Shown: in pieces, positions 43,382 to 51,662 of the stretch
How the letters are laid out: each line of letters begins with the position of its first letter
Position numbering within the stretch: the first letter of the stretch is position 1
From: Candidatus Poribacteria bacterium
GTDB taxonomy: Bacteria > Poribacteria > WGA-4E > JAJDTR01
Direction of reading: 5' to 3'
Assembly: GCA_028820655.1 (NCBI GenBank)
Contig: JAPPIK010000020.1
Coordinates: 34,266-98,265, forward strand
Length of the DNA stretch: 64,000 nucleotides
Notes under the pieces: model-generated
Database searches by the model: none
The model's input: the letters and a program-made list of their open reading frames with translations, nothing else
What the model was told of the DNA's origin: nothing
Made by a program: the position numbers and the translations under genes

Positions 43382-44062
43382 ATGAAAGAGGTCATAGAAA
43401 ACAGAAGCGTGGCGATTGTGGGACGCGCGGAGTATCTGAACGAAATTGAACAAGGGGAACTGATCGACTCGCATGACGTGGTTATCCGGACGCAAAGCAA
43501 CTTGCCGTGGCCGCACCCGGCGTTCGTGCTGGAGTTCGATAACGATGAATCGTTCGTGCCGCGGGATTTTCAACACCTGTTCGGGAAGAAAACGACCGGC
43601 TTCGCGCCGACGAATTTGCCGTACTGGGGGTTGGGGGACGGGAGGCGGTATATTGTGCCTCTTATGGAGCGCGGGTGCGAATACCTCATCCAACATAAGG
43701 TCTACAACACGATCTTCGCACATGAAATTGCGACATTAGATCACCTCGAAGACAAATTCAAAATTCCGATCTACCGGCTGCCGTACGATCATTTCGCGGA
43801 GATAGTGCGGGCGCTGGATTATAGTTTTCCGATGCCGGGGACGCTGCTGATCGATTATATAAAGCGCCAAAACCCGAAATCGCTGTATTTTACGGGTTTC
43901 GCGTGTTATCTCGACGCAAAAGACGCGTGGTTGAAAGCAGAGGTTAAAATGGCACGCGACCATAAGCCGTTGTACGATATCCGGTATCTGCGAGACTTCG
44001 TGAGACAATTTGATAACGTCACGACGGATGACAAATTGATGGAGTATTTCGAGACAATATGA
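43382..44062 (+). CDS. GT29 (sialyltransferase)-like glycosyltransferase 1
   Basis: 226 residues. Residues 8-36 (SVAIVGRAEYL, then ELIDSHDVVIR) match sialyl motif L, which binds CMP-sialic acid in GT29. Residues 150-178 (PMPGTLLIDYIKR, LYFTGFACY) match sialyl motif S. A histidine-containing segment (DHKPLYD, about residues 193-199) may be the VS-type motif. Such bacterial GT29 relatives are rare. Donor is inferred to be a CMP-sugar, in agreement with the next gene. AAGAGG upstream. Confidence 0.75.
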   Translation: MKEVIENRSVAIVGRAEYLNEIEQGELIDSHDVVIRTQSNLPWPHPAFVLEFDNDESFVPRDFQHLFGKKTTGFAPTNLPYWGLGDGRRYIVPLMERGCEYLIQHKVYNTIFAHEIATLDHLEDKFKIPIYRLPYDHFAEIVRALDYSFPMPGTLLIDYIKRQNPKSLYFTGFACYLDAKDAWLKAEVKMARDHKPLYDIRYLRDFVRQFDNVTTDDKLMEYFETI

Positions 44063-44122
44063 AAATACTGTGGCCAGTGACCAGTGGCTAGTGACCAGTA
44101 AGTATCGATCAAGGAACAAAAA

Positions 44123-44827
44123 ATGACAGACTCTAAAAACACACTCGGGATCGTCATGGCGAAGAGCGATTCGCGGCGCTGCCCGCACAAAAACATCGCG
44201 GATATCTGCGGACGTCCGACGATGAGTTACCCAATTGAAGTGTTGAAGCGCTCGGGTGTGTGTGATAAGGTCGCCGTATCGACGGATAGCGACGAGTATG
44301 GCCAGATAGCGCTGGCGCATGGGGCGGACGAGTATTTGATGCGGACGCCGATGACGGACCGGTACACTCAAATGTCGATCACGGCGGAGGATGCGCTGCA
44401 TCAAGCAGGGGACAAGTTCAGGGATGATTTCAACGAGGTCGTCGTCTGCGGCGCGAATATGATGTTTATCCGTCCCTCGTGGCTGCGCACGGCTGTTACG
44501 TTGCTGCGCGATTTCGTGTACAACGGGATGCCGATCGACGTGGTGGGGCTCGAGCCGTACCACTGGGGGCTGAACGTCTGCCGGGTCAAGACGGGAATTA
44601 TGACGCAGCCGGCATTCTATGTGTTGAAACATGTAGGGCTGTTCATGGAGATGGATTGGGCGCACGAGGTTGAGTTGGCGCGGCAGGTACAACGGGGGAT
44701 CAATGAGGGGATTATTGATTATTCGCTTGAGGAAACGGTGCATGAGGATGTTCTGGCAGATTGGAAACGGTCGCCGAATCGGATGGGGGAGTTGATGCCG
44801 ACAGTGGAGTTATTGGGGGCAGAATGA
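44123..44827 (+). CDS. CMP-sugar synthetase (acylneuraminate cytidylyltransferase-like)
   Basis: 234 residues. The N-terminal AKSDSRRCPHKNI (residues 13-25) is the nucleotide-binding motif of the CMP-Neu5Ac/CMP-Kdo synthetase family (usual form AR-GS-R-P-KNI). VSTDSDEYGQIALAHGADE (about 53-71) is the second family block. In typical enzymes an Arg/Gln-rich loop contacts CTP; here Ser/Asp replace some Gly, and family membership is still clear. It makes a CMP-activated sugar. The preceding 60 bp contain an AGTGGCCAGTGACCAGTGGC repeat. AAGGAAC is a usable ribosome-binding site. Confidence 0.8.
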   Translation: MTDSKNTLGIVMAKSDSRRCPHKNIADICGRPTMSYPIEVLKRSGVCDKVAVSTDSDEYGQIALAHGADEYLMRTPMTDRYTQMSITAEDALHQAGDKFRDDFNEVVVCGANMMFIRPSWLRTAVTLLRDFVYNGMPIDVVGLEPYHWGLNVCRVKTGIMTQPAFYVLKHVGLFMEMDWAHEVELARQVQRGINEGIIDYSLEETVHEDVLADWKRSPNRMGELMPTVELLGAE

Positions 44828-44861
44828 GGAAGATACACACTCTAACAGATCGTGGTACAAG

Positions 44862-45596
44862 ATGACTGATTTTAATATTGTTGTGCCGAATCTGGATCGC
44901 CGCCCCGATCGCTGGTATTCATGCTACGGTGCTTTGCTCGCCCTCGGATTCCCGGTGAAGCGGCTTCACCGATTCAGTGCGCACGACCACGTTAACTACG
45001 ATAGTAGAGAACAAGCGAAAGCGGCTGCCACGAAACAGTTTCCCAATTCCGAATACCTCAGGAATGTCAGTTTGGAAAAGGGCTACTATTGTTGGAGCTG
45101 GACGTGGTACGACATCATGACTCAAATTGCAGACGGTTCAGATGACTCTGTTTACACATTGTTCCTGATCGACGACTATACGATGATGGTAACATACTCC
45201 GAAGTGTTAGAGCACATTCGCTTACTATCCTCGTGCGGTGTGCCCCTTAAAATGATTCAATATGCTTTCAATGACCAGCGTCCCGGCTTTGAACCGCAGG
45301 ATTCACTTGAACCCGGCGAACCTGTCGAGAGGACAGCACTCCACAGAGGGCTTTCGCATTCGGGAGACGCCGCCAATTTGCTTACTCCACTTGGTGCCAA
45401 GGAAATTTTGAATTTAGCAGACAATATCGGCGGCGCTTGTGGCGTGCCGAACTGGGTGTTTTGGTGGGCGGCACGGAAACTCCCGCCAGACGGATACTTT
45501 TCTACGGGCCGACTTATGGCCAGGGCTATGAACCGGACTCGCCACATCAGTTGGTATGAGGACGCACGCGAGGGCATGCCTCCTAACAATAAATGA
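44862..45596 (+). CDS. GT25-like glycosyltransferase 2
   Basis: 244 residues. PNLDRRPDRW (residues 9-18) is the GT25 entry motif in near-consensus form, FLIDDY (about 104-109) the DD motif, GLSHSGDAANLLTPLGAKEI (about 164-183) the conserved C-terminal block. Shares the plan but diverges strongly from copies 1 and 3. Start codon of the next gene overlaps its stop (ATGA junction), so they are translationally coupled. Confidence 0.8.
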   Translation: MTDFNIVVPNLDRRPDRWYSCYGALLALGFPVKRLHRFSAHDHVNYDSREQAKAAATKQFPNSEYLRNVSLEKGYYCWSWTWYDIMTQIADGSDDSVYTLFLIDDYTMMVTYSEVLEHIRLLSSCGVPLKMIQYAFNDQRPGFEPQDSLEPGEPVERTALHRGLSHSGDAANLLTPLGAKEILNLADNIGGACGVPNWVFWWAARKLPPDGYFSTGRLMARAMNRTRHISWYEDAREGMPPNNK

Positions 45597-46330
45597 TAGA
45601 GAAGATTTTCGTACCGACAATCAAGCGAATACCGGCGCGACAGTATATCAATCTCGGCGCGCTGACGGCGATGGGCTTCCCATATCAGATTATCGAATAT
45701 TTTCCCGCACGAGACCGTCATACCTACTTAGGTGATGCGCCGCGGGCAGTAAACGAGGCGCTCAAAGAGGGATTCAAGCTGGATCCGGGAATGGTCTCCA
45801 AGTATTCGAAACATTCCGACACCATCTCTCTAAAATGGTTTTGCATGCGGTGGACGTTCACAATGATTTTTCAGAAGATTATGAACATCGGCACCGACGG
45901 TAAGTATTATAAGTTTCTGATTGATGATTTCCGCCCCATGCGTCCTTTTCGCGAATTTCGACAAATGATGAGCTTCGTCGACCGTGATGAAAGCAACAAA
46001 AGCAATTCCGAAGAGGCTCGAATCATCGTACAGTTAGATGTCTTTGAGAATTTTGATGTTCCGCGTTTAGAGCGCGAGCCTATTCCAAACGTCGCCAGTA
46101 AGGTATTGGTACGTGGACTCGGTGGCGCGGGCGACGGGGGACTCGTCATGAACAAGGAGGGTGCCCGCATTTTGTACGATCGGATGTGCGAAACTGGAGG
46201 TGGATGGAACTTGGAGGGGCAGTTGTGGCGGATGGCGCAGGAAGAAGATCAATCGGGATTTTACTCAGTTGCACCGCCACACTATATGATAAAGTGGATA
46301 GATGTTCCACTGTCGGCATACGGCGTATGA
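45593..46330 (+). CDS. GT25-like glycosyltransferase 3
   Basis: 245 residues. VPTIKRIPARQ stands where copies 1 and 2 have the N-[LK]-x-RP-RW motif, so the entry motif is degenerate. FLIDDF (about 103-108) and GLGGAGDGGLVMNKEGARIL (about 181-200) are retained. Probable glycosyltransferase or a diverged copy with altered acceptor. Linked by ATGA overlap to the preceding gene. Confidence 0.7.
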   Translation: MIEKIFVPTIKRIPARQYINLGALTAMGFPYQIIEYFPARDRHTYLGDAPRAVNEALKEGFKLDPGMVSKYSKHSDTISLKWFCMRWTFTMIFQKIMNIGTDGKYYKFLIDDFRPMRPFREFRQMMSFVDRDESNKSNSEEARIIVQLDVFENFDVPRLEREPIPNVASKVLVRGLGGAGDGGLVMNKEGARILYDRMCETGGGWNLEGQLWRMAQEEDQSGFYSVAPPHYMIKWIDVPLSAYGV

Positions 46331-46343
46331 ACCATATATATCT

Positions 46344-47138
46344 ATGGCACAACTGACTAACGGTCTTCCGAACACTCACATAACGCTCGAGAGACAATTC
46401 GAGTCGCTGATACGAGGCAAATCGGTGGCGATTCTGGGCCGCGGTCCCTCATTGGCGGAGTGTGACGCCGATACGGTCGAATCGTACGATACGGTGGTGC
46501 GGGTGCATAGACCGGCGCCGATTGATCTGTGGTGGCCTCCTCCGCTGGTGCAGGAAGAATGGCAAGCAAAAGTCGGAAAGCGCACAGATGTATTGTACAC
46601 CTCGTTCGGGTTTGCGTCCAGTCCACCGACAGAGGTGGAAGAGGATTTTATAACGCGAGTCGTGTCCGCGTTTTTCGATGAAGGAGGCGCCATGTTATGC
46701 CGCCCAGAACCGGTGTATGCGCTTAACCCCGAGGTGCGCCCTGCATCGCGATTTATTGAGCGCATGACACCGTTACGTTATGTTAATTTATCCCTATATG
46801 ATTATCTTCGGGTATCCCTAAATGCCGTACCTTACCCCGGCACTTGCGTCGTAGCCGATGTGTTAGCATATAGGCCCGTGAAGATCTTTCTAGGCGGGAT
46901 GACGTGCTACCTAGATGCTAGCCCGGTGGGTATCATTGAACAAGGTCATAAGTCAAAAGCGGACTTTAATTTTGTACGTAAGCTGTGGCGAACACATCCG
47001 ATTAGCATAAAAATCGACCCGGTTATGGAACATTTGTTTGAAACGACGGACGAATCGGTACCAACCAGGGCGCCGACGGCGGCAGACATTTACGAAACGA
47101 GCGCGGACGGAAGTGTGAACACATATAAGCCGAAGTAA
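46344..47138 (+). CDS. GT29 (sialyltransferase)-like glycosyltransferase 2
   Basis: 264 residues from ATG 46344; an in-frame ATG at 46302 overlaps the preceding gene by 29 bp and is less likely. GKSVAILGRGPSLAECD and SYDTVVRVHR (residues about 25-56) match sialyl motif L, and PYPGTCVVADVLA with FLGGMTCYLDA (about 155-183) match motif S. Diverged from copy 1, with a longer insertion between motifs. Followed by a hairpin terminator. Confidence 0.75.
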   Translation: MAQLTNGLPNTHITLERQFESLIRGKSVAILGRGPSLAECDADTVESYDTVVRVHRPAPIDLWWPPPLVQEEWQAKVGKRTDVLYTSFGFASSPPTEVEEDFITRVVSAFFDEGGAMLCRPEPVYALNPEVRPASRFIERMTPLRYVNLSLYDYLRVSLNAVPYPGTCVVADVLAYRPVKIFLGGMTCYLDASPVGIIEQGHKSKADFNFVRKLWRTHPISIKIDPVMEHLFETTDESVPTRAPTAADIYETSADGSVNTYKPK

Positions 47139-47144
47139 GGAAAG

Positions 47145-47174
47145 AAATCGAGTTTTGGAGAAAAAACTCGATTT
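47145..47174 (+). terminator. Hairpin terminator between glycosyltransferase and methyltransferase genes
   Basis: AAATCGAGTTTT pairs with AAAACTCGATTT around a short loop. The A/T flanks fit a bidirectional terminator, although the gene that follows starts only 17 bp later. The same hairpin design is at 59051-59079. Confidence 0.5.
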
Positions 47175-47190
47175 CAATTAACGAAATCAG

Positions 47191-47952
47191 ATGATTAACT
47201 TTGAGGCTTTCCCGATTCAGGCAGACGAAAAGACGGAACAGATTGCCAAGGACATTCAAGCCATTTGTTTAAAAGTGGCAGAAGATAATCGTGGTGATGT
47301 CGAATCGGCGTATGTGGTGCAGCATTCGCAGTCGGAGCTGCATGCGCTTTACGAGATCGCGGCACGAACGCATGACCGTGTACACCTTGACGGTTATGTG
47401 TTACAATGCGGACTGTTCTGCGGCGGTTCAGCATTGATGATGGCGCACGCCATGCGCGACGACGCTTCGAACCCGCATCCGCTGCTGGCGATCGATTCGT
47501 ACACCAAAGACTATCGTCCACTGCGCGAGTTGTTCGACGACGCTTACTTCGAGATGCGCGAGAACTTGTGGGAGTTCCGGTTGCAGGAGCACATTACGCC
47601 GGTGTTGTCGGATACAGTGTCGTATCTGCAACATTTTTGGCGGCTACCCCTACGGATTGCGTTTGTCGATTCCAGCCACCACTATGAACCGACGCTTAAA
47701 GAATTAAACCTGATTTTGCCTCATCTGGTGGGCGGCGGGTGGCTCATTCTGCACGACATGTTTTCGGAGGAGACGCCGGGCGTGCTGCGCGCTGTCAACG
47801 AAGTATTCGAACCTAGGGATTTAAGTGAGTTCACGTTTTATCGAACAGATCAACTCGCCATTATCCGAAATTGTGGAGTTGGGACACCGGTAGACACGGC
47901 AGCCGATGCCGCGGGTGATTCCGACACTCCGCGGTGGGTTCCTAAAAAATAG
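47191..47952 (+). CDS. Class I SAM-dependent methyltransferase (Methyltransf_24-like)
   Basis: 253 residues. LQCGLFCGGSALMMA (residues about 71-85) is the SAM-binding loop, LLAIDSYTKDY (about 98-108) the second strand, IAFVDSSHHYEPTLKELNL (about 151-169) and GGWLILHDM the family blocks. Close to O-methyltransferase-type enzymes that act on glycans or small molecules. The last gene-sized step before the secreted dockerin gene. Confidence 0.8.
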   Translation: MINFEAFPIQADEKTEQIAKDIQAICLKVAEDNRGDVESAYVVQHSQSELHALYEIAARTHDRVHLDGYVLQCGLFCGGSALMMAHAMRDDASNPHPLLAIDSYTKDYRPLRELFDDAYFEMRENLWEFRLQEHITPVLSDTVSYLQHFWRLPLRIAFVDSSHHYEPTLKELNLILPHLVGGGWLILHDMFSEETPGVLRAVNEVFEPRDLSEFTFYRTDQLAIIRNCGVGTPVDTAADAAGDSDTPRWVPKK

Positions 47953-47966
47953 TAGGAGGCTAAATT

Positions 47967-49597
47967 ATGAAAATATCAATATTGTGTGTTACGTTGGCTA
48001 TTTTACCCCTGTGTTTGAGCGCGGAAATCCTACATATTCCGGACGCTAACCTGGAGCGGGACGAATTTATCGCGGCTAATCCGAATGCGGTGTTTTTAAT
48101 GCATCTTCTCGAGATGAGGGATGCCTCAATCGATTACTGGGGAAAGGAATTTCCGTATTGGGTTCGGGATTCAGCCGGGAACATTGTCTTTGATGGAGGT
48201 GATGGGGGGAGGCGGCGCTGGTGGACTTTACACATCCCGAGGTGCAAGATATAATTGTTCAGCAAGCGATAAGTGTTTCGAGATGCGGGCTGCTCGATGG
48301 CATCATTTTCGACTATTGGCGGGACGAAGATGATGTGCTACACGGTTATGTCAGCGTCGAGGCACAACTTCAAGCGCGGTTAAACATCGTACGGCGGATA
48401 CGCGCGGCGACACGCCCGAACTTTCTGATCCAGGTCAATTCGAATACGGCCATATTGCCGCATACTGGCAAATATATCAACGGACTGTCAATGGAGACGG
48501 GTATTCCGAACTGGGGCAAGACGCCGGAGGAACGCGAAGCGATAGTGACGGACATCGAAAAAACGGTGGTTTGGGCAGAGGAAAATATGCGGGAGCCACG
48601 AATCAACGCTATTTTCAGGGAGGCGTTTCGCATCGATGAAAAACCGAGATCGGCTAATTTTCAATGGGTTCGTTTGATTACCACGTTAAGTTTGACGCAT
48701 GCCGACGGGTATGCAATGATACAACACCTCGGTCTTCCTTGGGGCGACGACCGGCATTGGCACGACTTTTGGAATGCGGATTTGGGGCAGCCGGCGAGTG
48801 AAACACAACAACTGTATCAAGAGACAGAAGGGCTTTACATCCGCGAATTCACGAACGGCTGGGCGGTGTACAACCACAGCGAGGAGCCGCAGACTATTAC
48901 GCTGCCGGAGGAGGTGCAGGGTATCGCCAGCGGTTCGGTGGGGACAGAGCACACGCTACCGAATCTCGACGGAGAGATCTATTTACGGGTAAAGCCAGGG
49001 AACCCGGCAGATGTCAACGGCGATGGGGTGGTGAATATCTTGGATTTGGTGATGGTAGCGCAGGCGTTCGGGAAAGATGGCTTGCAGGGGGACGGCGCGG
49101 TTAATATCCTTGACCTGGTTCTAGTTGCCGGGGCTATCGGGGCTGGCGGAGCCGCACCGTCGGCATACTCCCTAGACCTGTCGATTTTTAGCGCCACGGA
49201 TGTCGAGAGATGGCTTGCAAGCGCACAGGGTTTAGGCATCGGCGATGCGAATTTTCAACGCGGCATTCGCTTCCTTGAAGGTTTGCTTGCGTCGTTGACC
49301 CCGAAAGAGACGACGCTGCTTCCGAACTACCCCAACCCCTTCAATCCGGAGACGTGGATACCGTATCATCTCGCGCGATCGGCGGAGGTGGCGATTACAA
49401 TTTTTGACACAAAGGGGACACTGGTGCGGCGCTTGGCGCTCGGGAATCAGGCGGCGGGGTATTACGCGGAGCGTGGAAAGGCCGCGTATTGGGACGGACG
49501 GAACGAAGACGGGGAAGCGGTTGCGAGCGGGATTTATATTTACCAATTCCGGGCGGGTAATTATGCGGCGTCGCGGCGGATGGTGATATTGAAGTAG
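47967..49597 (+). CDS. Secreted glycosidase-like protein with dockerin pair and FlgD-like sorting end; frameshifted
   Basis: Frames 47967-48254 and 48221-49597 are one gene broken by a 1-bp deletion in a G-run (48205-48210); restoring a G gives continuous FDGGDGGEAALVDFTHPEVQ. Strong AGGAGG before ATG 47967; signal peptide MKISILCVTLAILPLCLSA. The large N-terminal part (DGIIFDYWRDEDD) fits a TIM-barrel glycoside-hydrolase-like domain with an aspartate. Then DVNGDGVVNILDLVMVAQAF and GDGAVNILDLVLVAGAI, a type I dockerin duplicate, and a FlgD-like C-terminal region (PNPFNPETWIPYHLARSAE ...ASGIYIYQFRAG). It may be a real frameshift mutation, a sequencing error in the homopolymer, or a -1 slip. 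Confidence 0.75.
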
Positions 49598-50088
49598 AGT
49601 GTAGACCTACCGAACTCCAAGCCTTTATCAATCCGTGATCCAAGAGTAACAAGAACCGAGCGTTCGTAGTAGCACAATTCATTGTGCGTCTACGCGTGAG
49701 GATTCGTAGCAGCAATCAAGTCAGTGAATGCCGAACGCAATGGAGATCCCTCAACTGACCGGGTAGGGGAACGCGACAGGGATCTTCTCCGACTCGCAAC
49801 TATCCAGGGGTATCTGTAGGGAACGCAGATCTGCGTTCCGCTCTTCTCCCTGCATATCCCCTGAATTTCTGTAGATTGGGTTGAGCAACGCGAAACCCAA
49901 CCGAAGGAGAACAAGCGAGTGCATAGCGACCGCGATAGAAATCCCGTAGGGATCTTCTGGTCACTGGCCACTGCCTTTATCTGTCCCAAAGGCAGACGCA
50001 TTGTTCTCCCAATCGAATCCTTCCAATCTTCCGCCCCTCCATCCTTCCCCACTGGCCGCTGGGCACTGCCTCTATCTGTCCCCACCGG
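49598..50088. repeat. Intergenic region with repeated 3'-end copies of the propeller gene
   Basis: No gene. It holds a CTATCGCGAC-type tract and three copies of CACTGCCTTTATCTGTCCC (49970, 50065 as CTCTATCTG, 50100) which are also the reverse-strand 3' end of the TolB-like gene (its GACAGATAAAGGCAGTG). Confidence 0.6.
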
Positions 50089-51192
50089 TCACTGCCCACT
50101 GCCCACTGCCTTTATCTGTCCCCACGTCAAAATCCGTTTTCCCCTTGGTGAAACCGATGTCGAGGAGGGGTAGACGTGCCACTTGGCGCCCCAGTCATGC
50201 GCCCGGTGATTCGTGAGATTGACCGGATTCGAGCCGTCTGCATTCATGATGTAAATCTCTCCGTGATGCTCGTCGCCGATCCAGACCGTTATCTGGTACA
50301 AAATCTTAGATCCATCGGGAGACCAGCGAGGGCTGAATCCCCAGCGATTGTCATGGTGTATCGTAATATTAATCGGATTCGTGCCGTCTGAATTCAAGAC
50401 GTAGATGCCGCCGGTTGATGTAATTGCGATCTTCGTTCCGTCCGGCGACCAAGCGGCGCCGTAGCAGTCAACCTCAGGCACGTCTTTGGTTAGTTCGAAC
50501 AAACCGGTTCCGTCAACGTTCGCGATGTAGATCTTATTTTGCACAAATCCGAAGGGTTTTCGATGATCAAAGGCGACCTTTGTTCCGTCGCGCGACCATG
50601 AAATAAACCTAGTGGGGAAGAGTTTATCGGTCACCTGCCGCCGACCGCTGCCATCCGCATTCATCACGAAAGCATTATCATTATCCCATGCTAAGTCTAA
50701 CGTAAAGCCAATCATCCTTCCATCGGGGGACCACCTGGGTCTATAGCCTTCGCCCAAGTCGCGTTTGTTGGATCCGTCAGAATTCATCACGAAGATTCGC
50801 CACGGACCCGATCTGTTCCAAAGGATTTGCCTTCCATCCCGAGACCAGCGCGGAGTCTGGTCCGATTCAGGGTCGTTTGTTAGTTTCACGCGATTTGAAC
50901 CGTCAACATCCATCAAGAAAATCTCATTGTCACCGCTGCGACTGGACAAAAAGAGATACTTCGATTTATCCGGCGAAACAGATGGCAAACTGTCCAAACC
51001 AATCTGCTTGGCGAGGTTGACAGGGTTAGAACCGTCGGGATTCATGACAAAAACTTCATGCTCGCGTTGCCCAAGCGCGATTTCGCGGCCCTCGCGGTCT
51101 GAATAGAACACAATTTGCTCGTCGGCGCATACATGCCACGCCGGTCCGACTGCCAATAGCGCCGCTATCGAAAAAACTCTTAAATATCTCAC
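50089..51192 (-). CDS. TolB-like (PD40) beta-propeller protein with C-terminal TWG motif
   Basis: 367 residues from GTG 51192 (GAAGGGAG upstream); an upstream frame to 51351 lies outside the signal peptide. Signal peptide VRYLRVFSIAALLAV. Then PD40-type repeats, each with SPDG or SRDG and MNADGSN: FVMNPDGSNPVNLA, FLMDVDGSNRVKLT, FVMNSDGSNKRDLG, YIANVDGTGLFELT, YVLNSDGTNPINI, YIMNADGSNPVNLT. A six- to seven-bladed propeller, as in TolB. Ends KRILTWGQIKAVGSGQ; the last six residues (AVGSGQ) are encoded by the AGTG repeat. Confidence 0.8.
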   Translation of the reverse strand: MRYLRVFSIAALLAVGPAWHVCADEQIVFYSDREGREIALGQREHEVFVMNPDGSNPVNLAKQIGLDSLPSVSPDKSKYLFLSSRSGDNEIFLMDVDGSNRVKLTNDPESDQTPRWSRDGRQILWNRSGPWRIFVMNSDGSNKRDLGEGYRPRWSPDGRMIGFTLDLAWDNDNAFVMNADGSGRRQVTDKLFPTRFISWSRDGTKVAFDHRKPFGFVQNKIYIANVDGTGLFELTKDVPEVDCYGAAWSPDGTKIAITSTGGIYVLNSDGTNPINITIHHDNRWGFSPRWSPDGSKILYQITVWIGDEHHGEIYIMNADGSNPVNLTNHRAHDWGAKWHVYPSSTSVSPRGKRILTWGQIKAVGSGQ

Positions 51193-51474
51193 AACTGCGT
51201 CTCCCTTCCGTCCTGCGAATGCATATTGAGCGATTGAAATGCACTCGGCTGAATAGTCAAGAAGCCAACCCGGCTCTATTTCCAGCCATGGACTATTATA
51301 TCGGAACGCCTCTCGCAACGCAAGCGCCGGGTGTAGCGGAGGTGCGATCATTGGATTGACGGAGGCATGTATAATCGCGGGTGTCCCCCATCCCTGTTTT
51401 TCCGTTAAAGAGCGGCAGATTTTCCCTGAAACCGACAGATCCGAAAAAATACTTAATATATGTTAACTATTTTA
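51193..51474. other. Gap between divergent genes
   Basis: No supported gene. AT-rich, leading up to the promoter at 51475; nothing else is recognised. Confidence 0.4.
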
Positions 51475-51504
51475 TTGATTTTTACATTTGGAATAGGCTA
51501 TAAT
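51475..51504 (+). promoter_or_regulatory. Promoter, TTGATT-18-TATAAT
   Basis: TTGATT (51475-51480), spacer TTTACATTTGGAATAGGC (18 bp), TATAAT (51499-51504). The spacer again has TTTACAT and TATAG-like parts. It may drive the glycosyltransferase gene at 51663. Confidence 0.55.
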
Positions 51505-51662
51505 CGTGCTGTGGAGCGCCAGTAGGTGACAGATTGAGCGACGAATCAAGCGTGCGATACAGGGCATTCAGAGATGCAATCATCACTAACCGCTAATCAC
51601 CCACAGGCAGAGCAATCCCGGAATCGAAATTATCGCAGTTTGGACGATGCGAGGAGGTATTG

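Noticed and set aside
39110..44743. Long minus-strand ORFs opposite the glycan genes
   Set aside because: Shadows of the coding strand; His/Arg/Pro-rich, no start signals.
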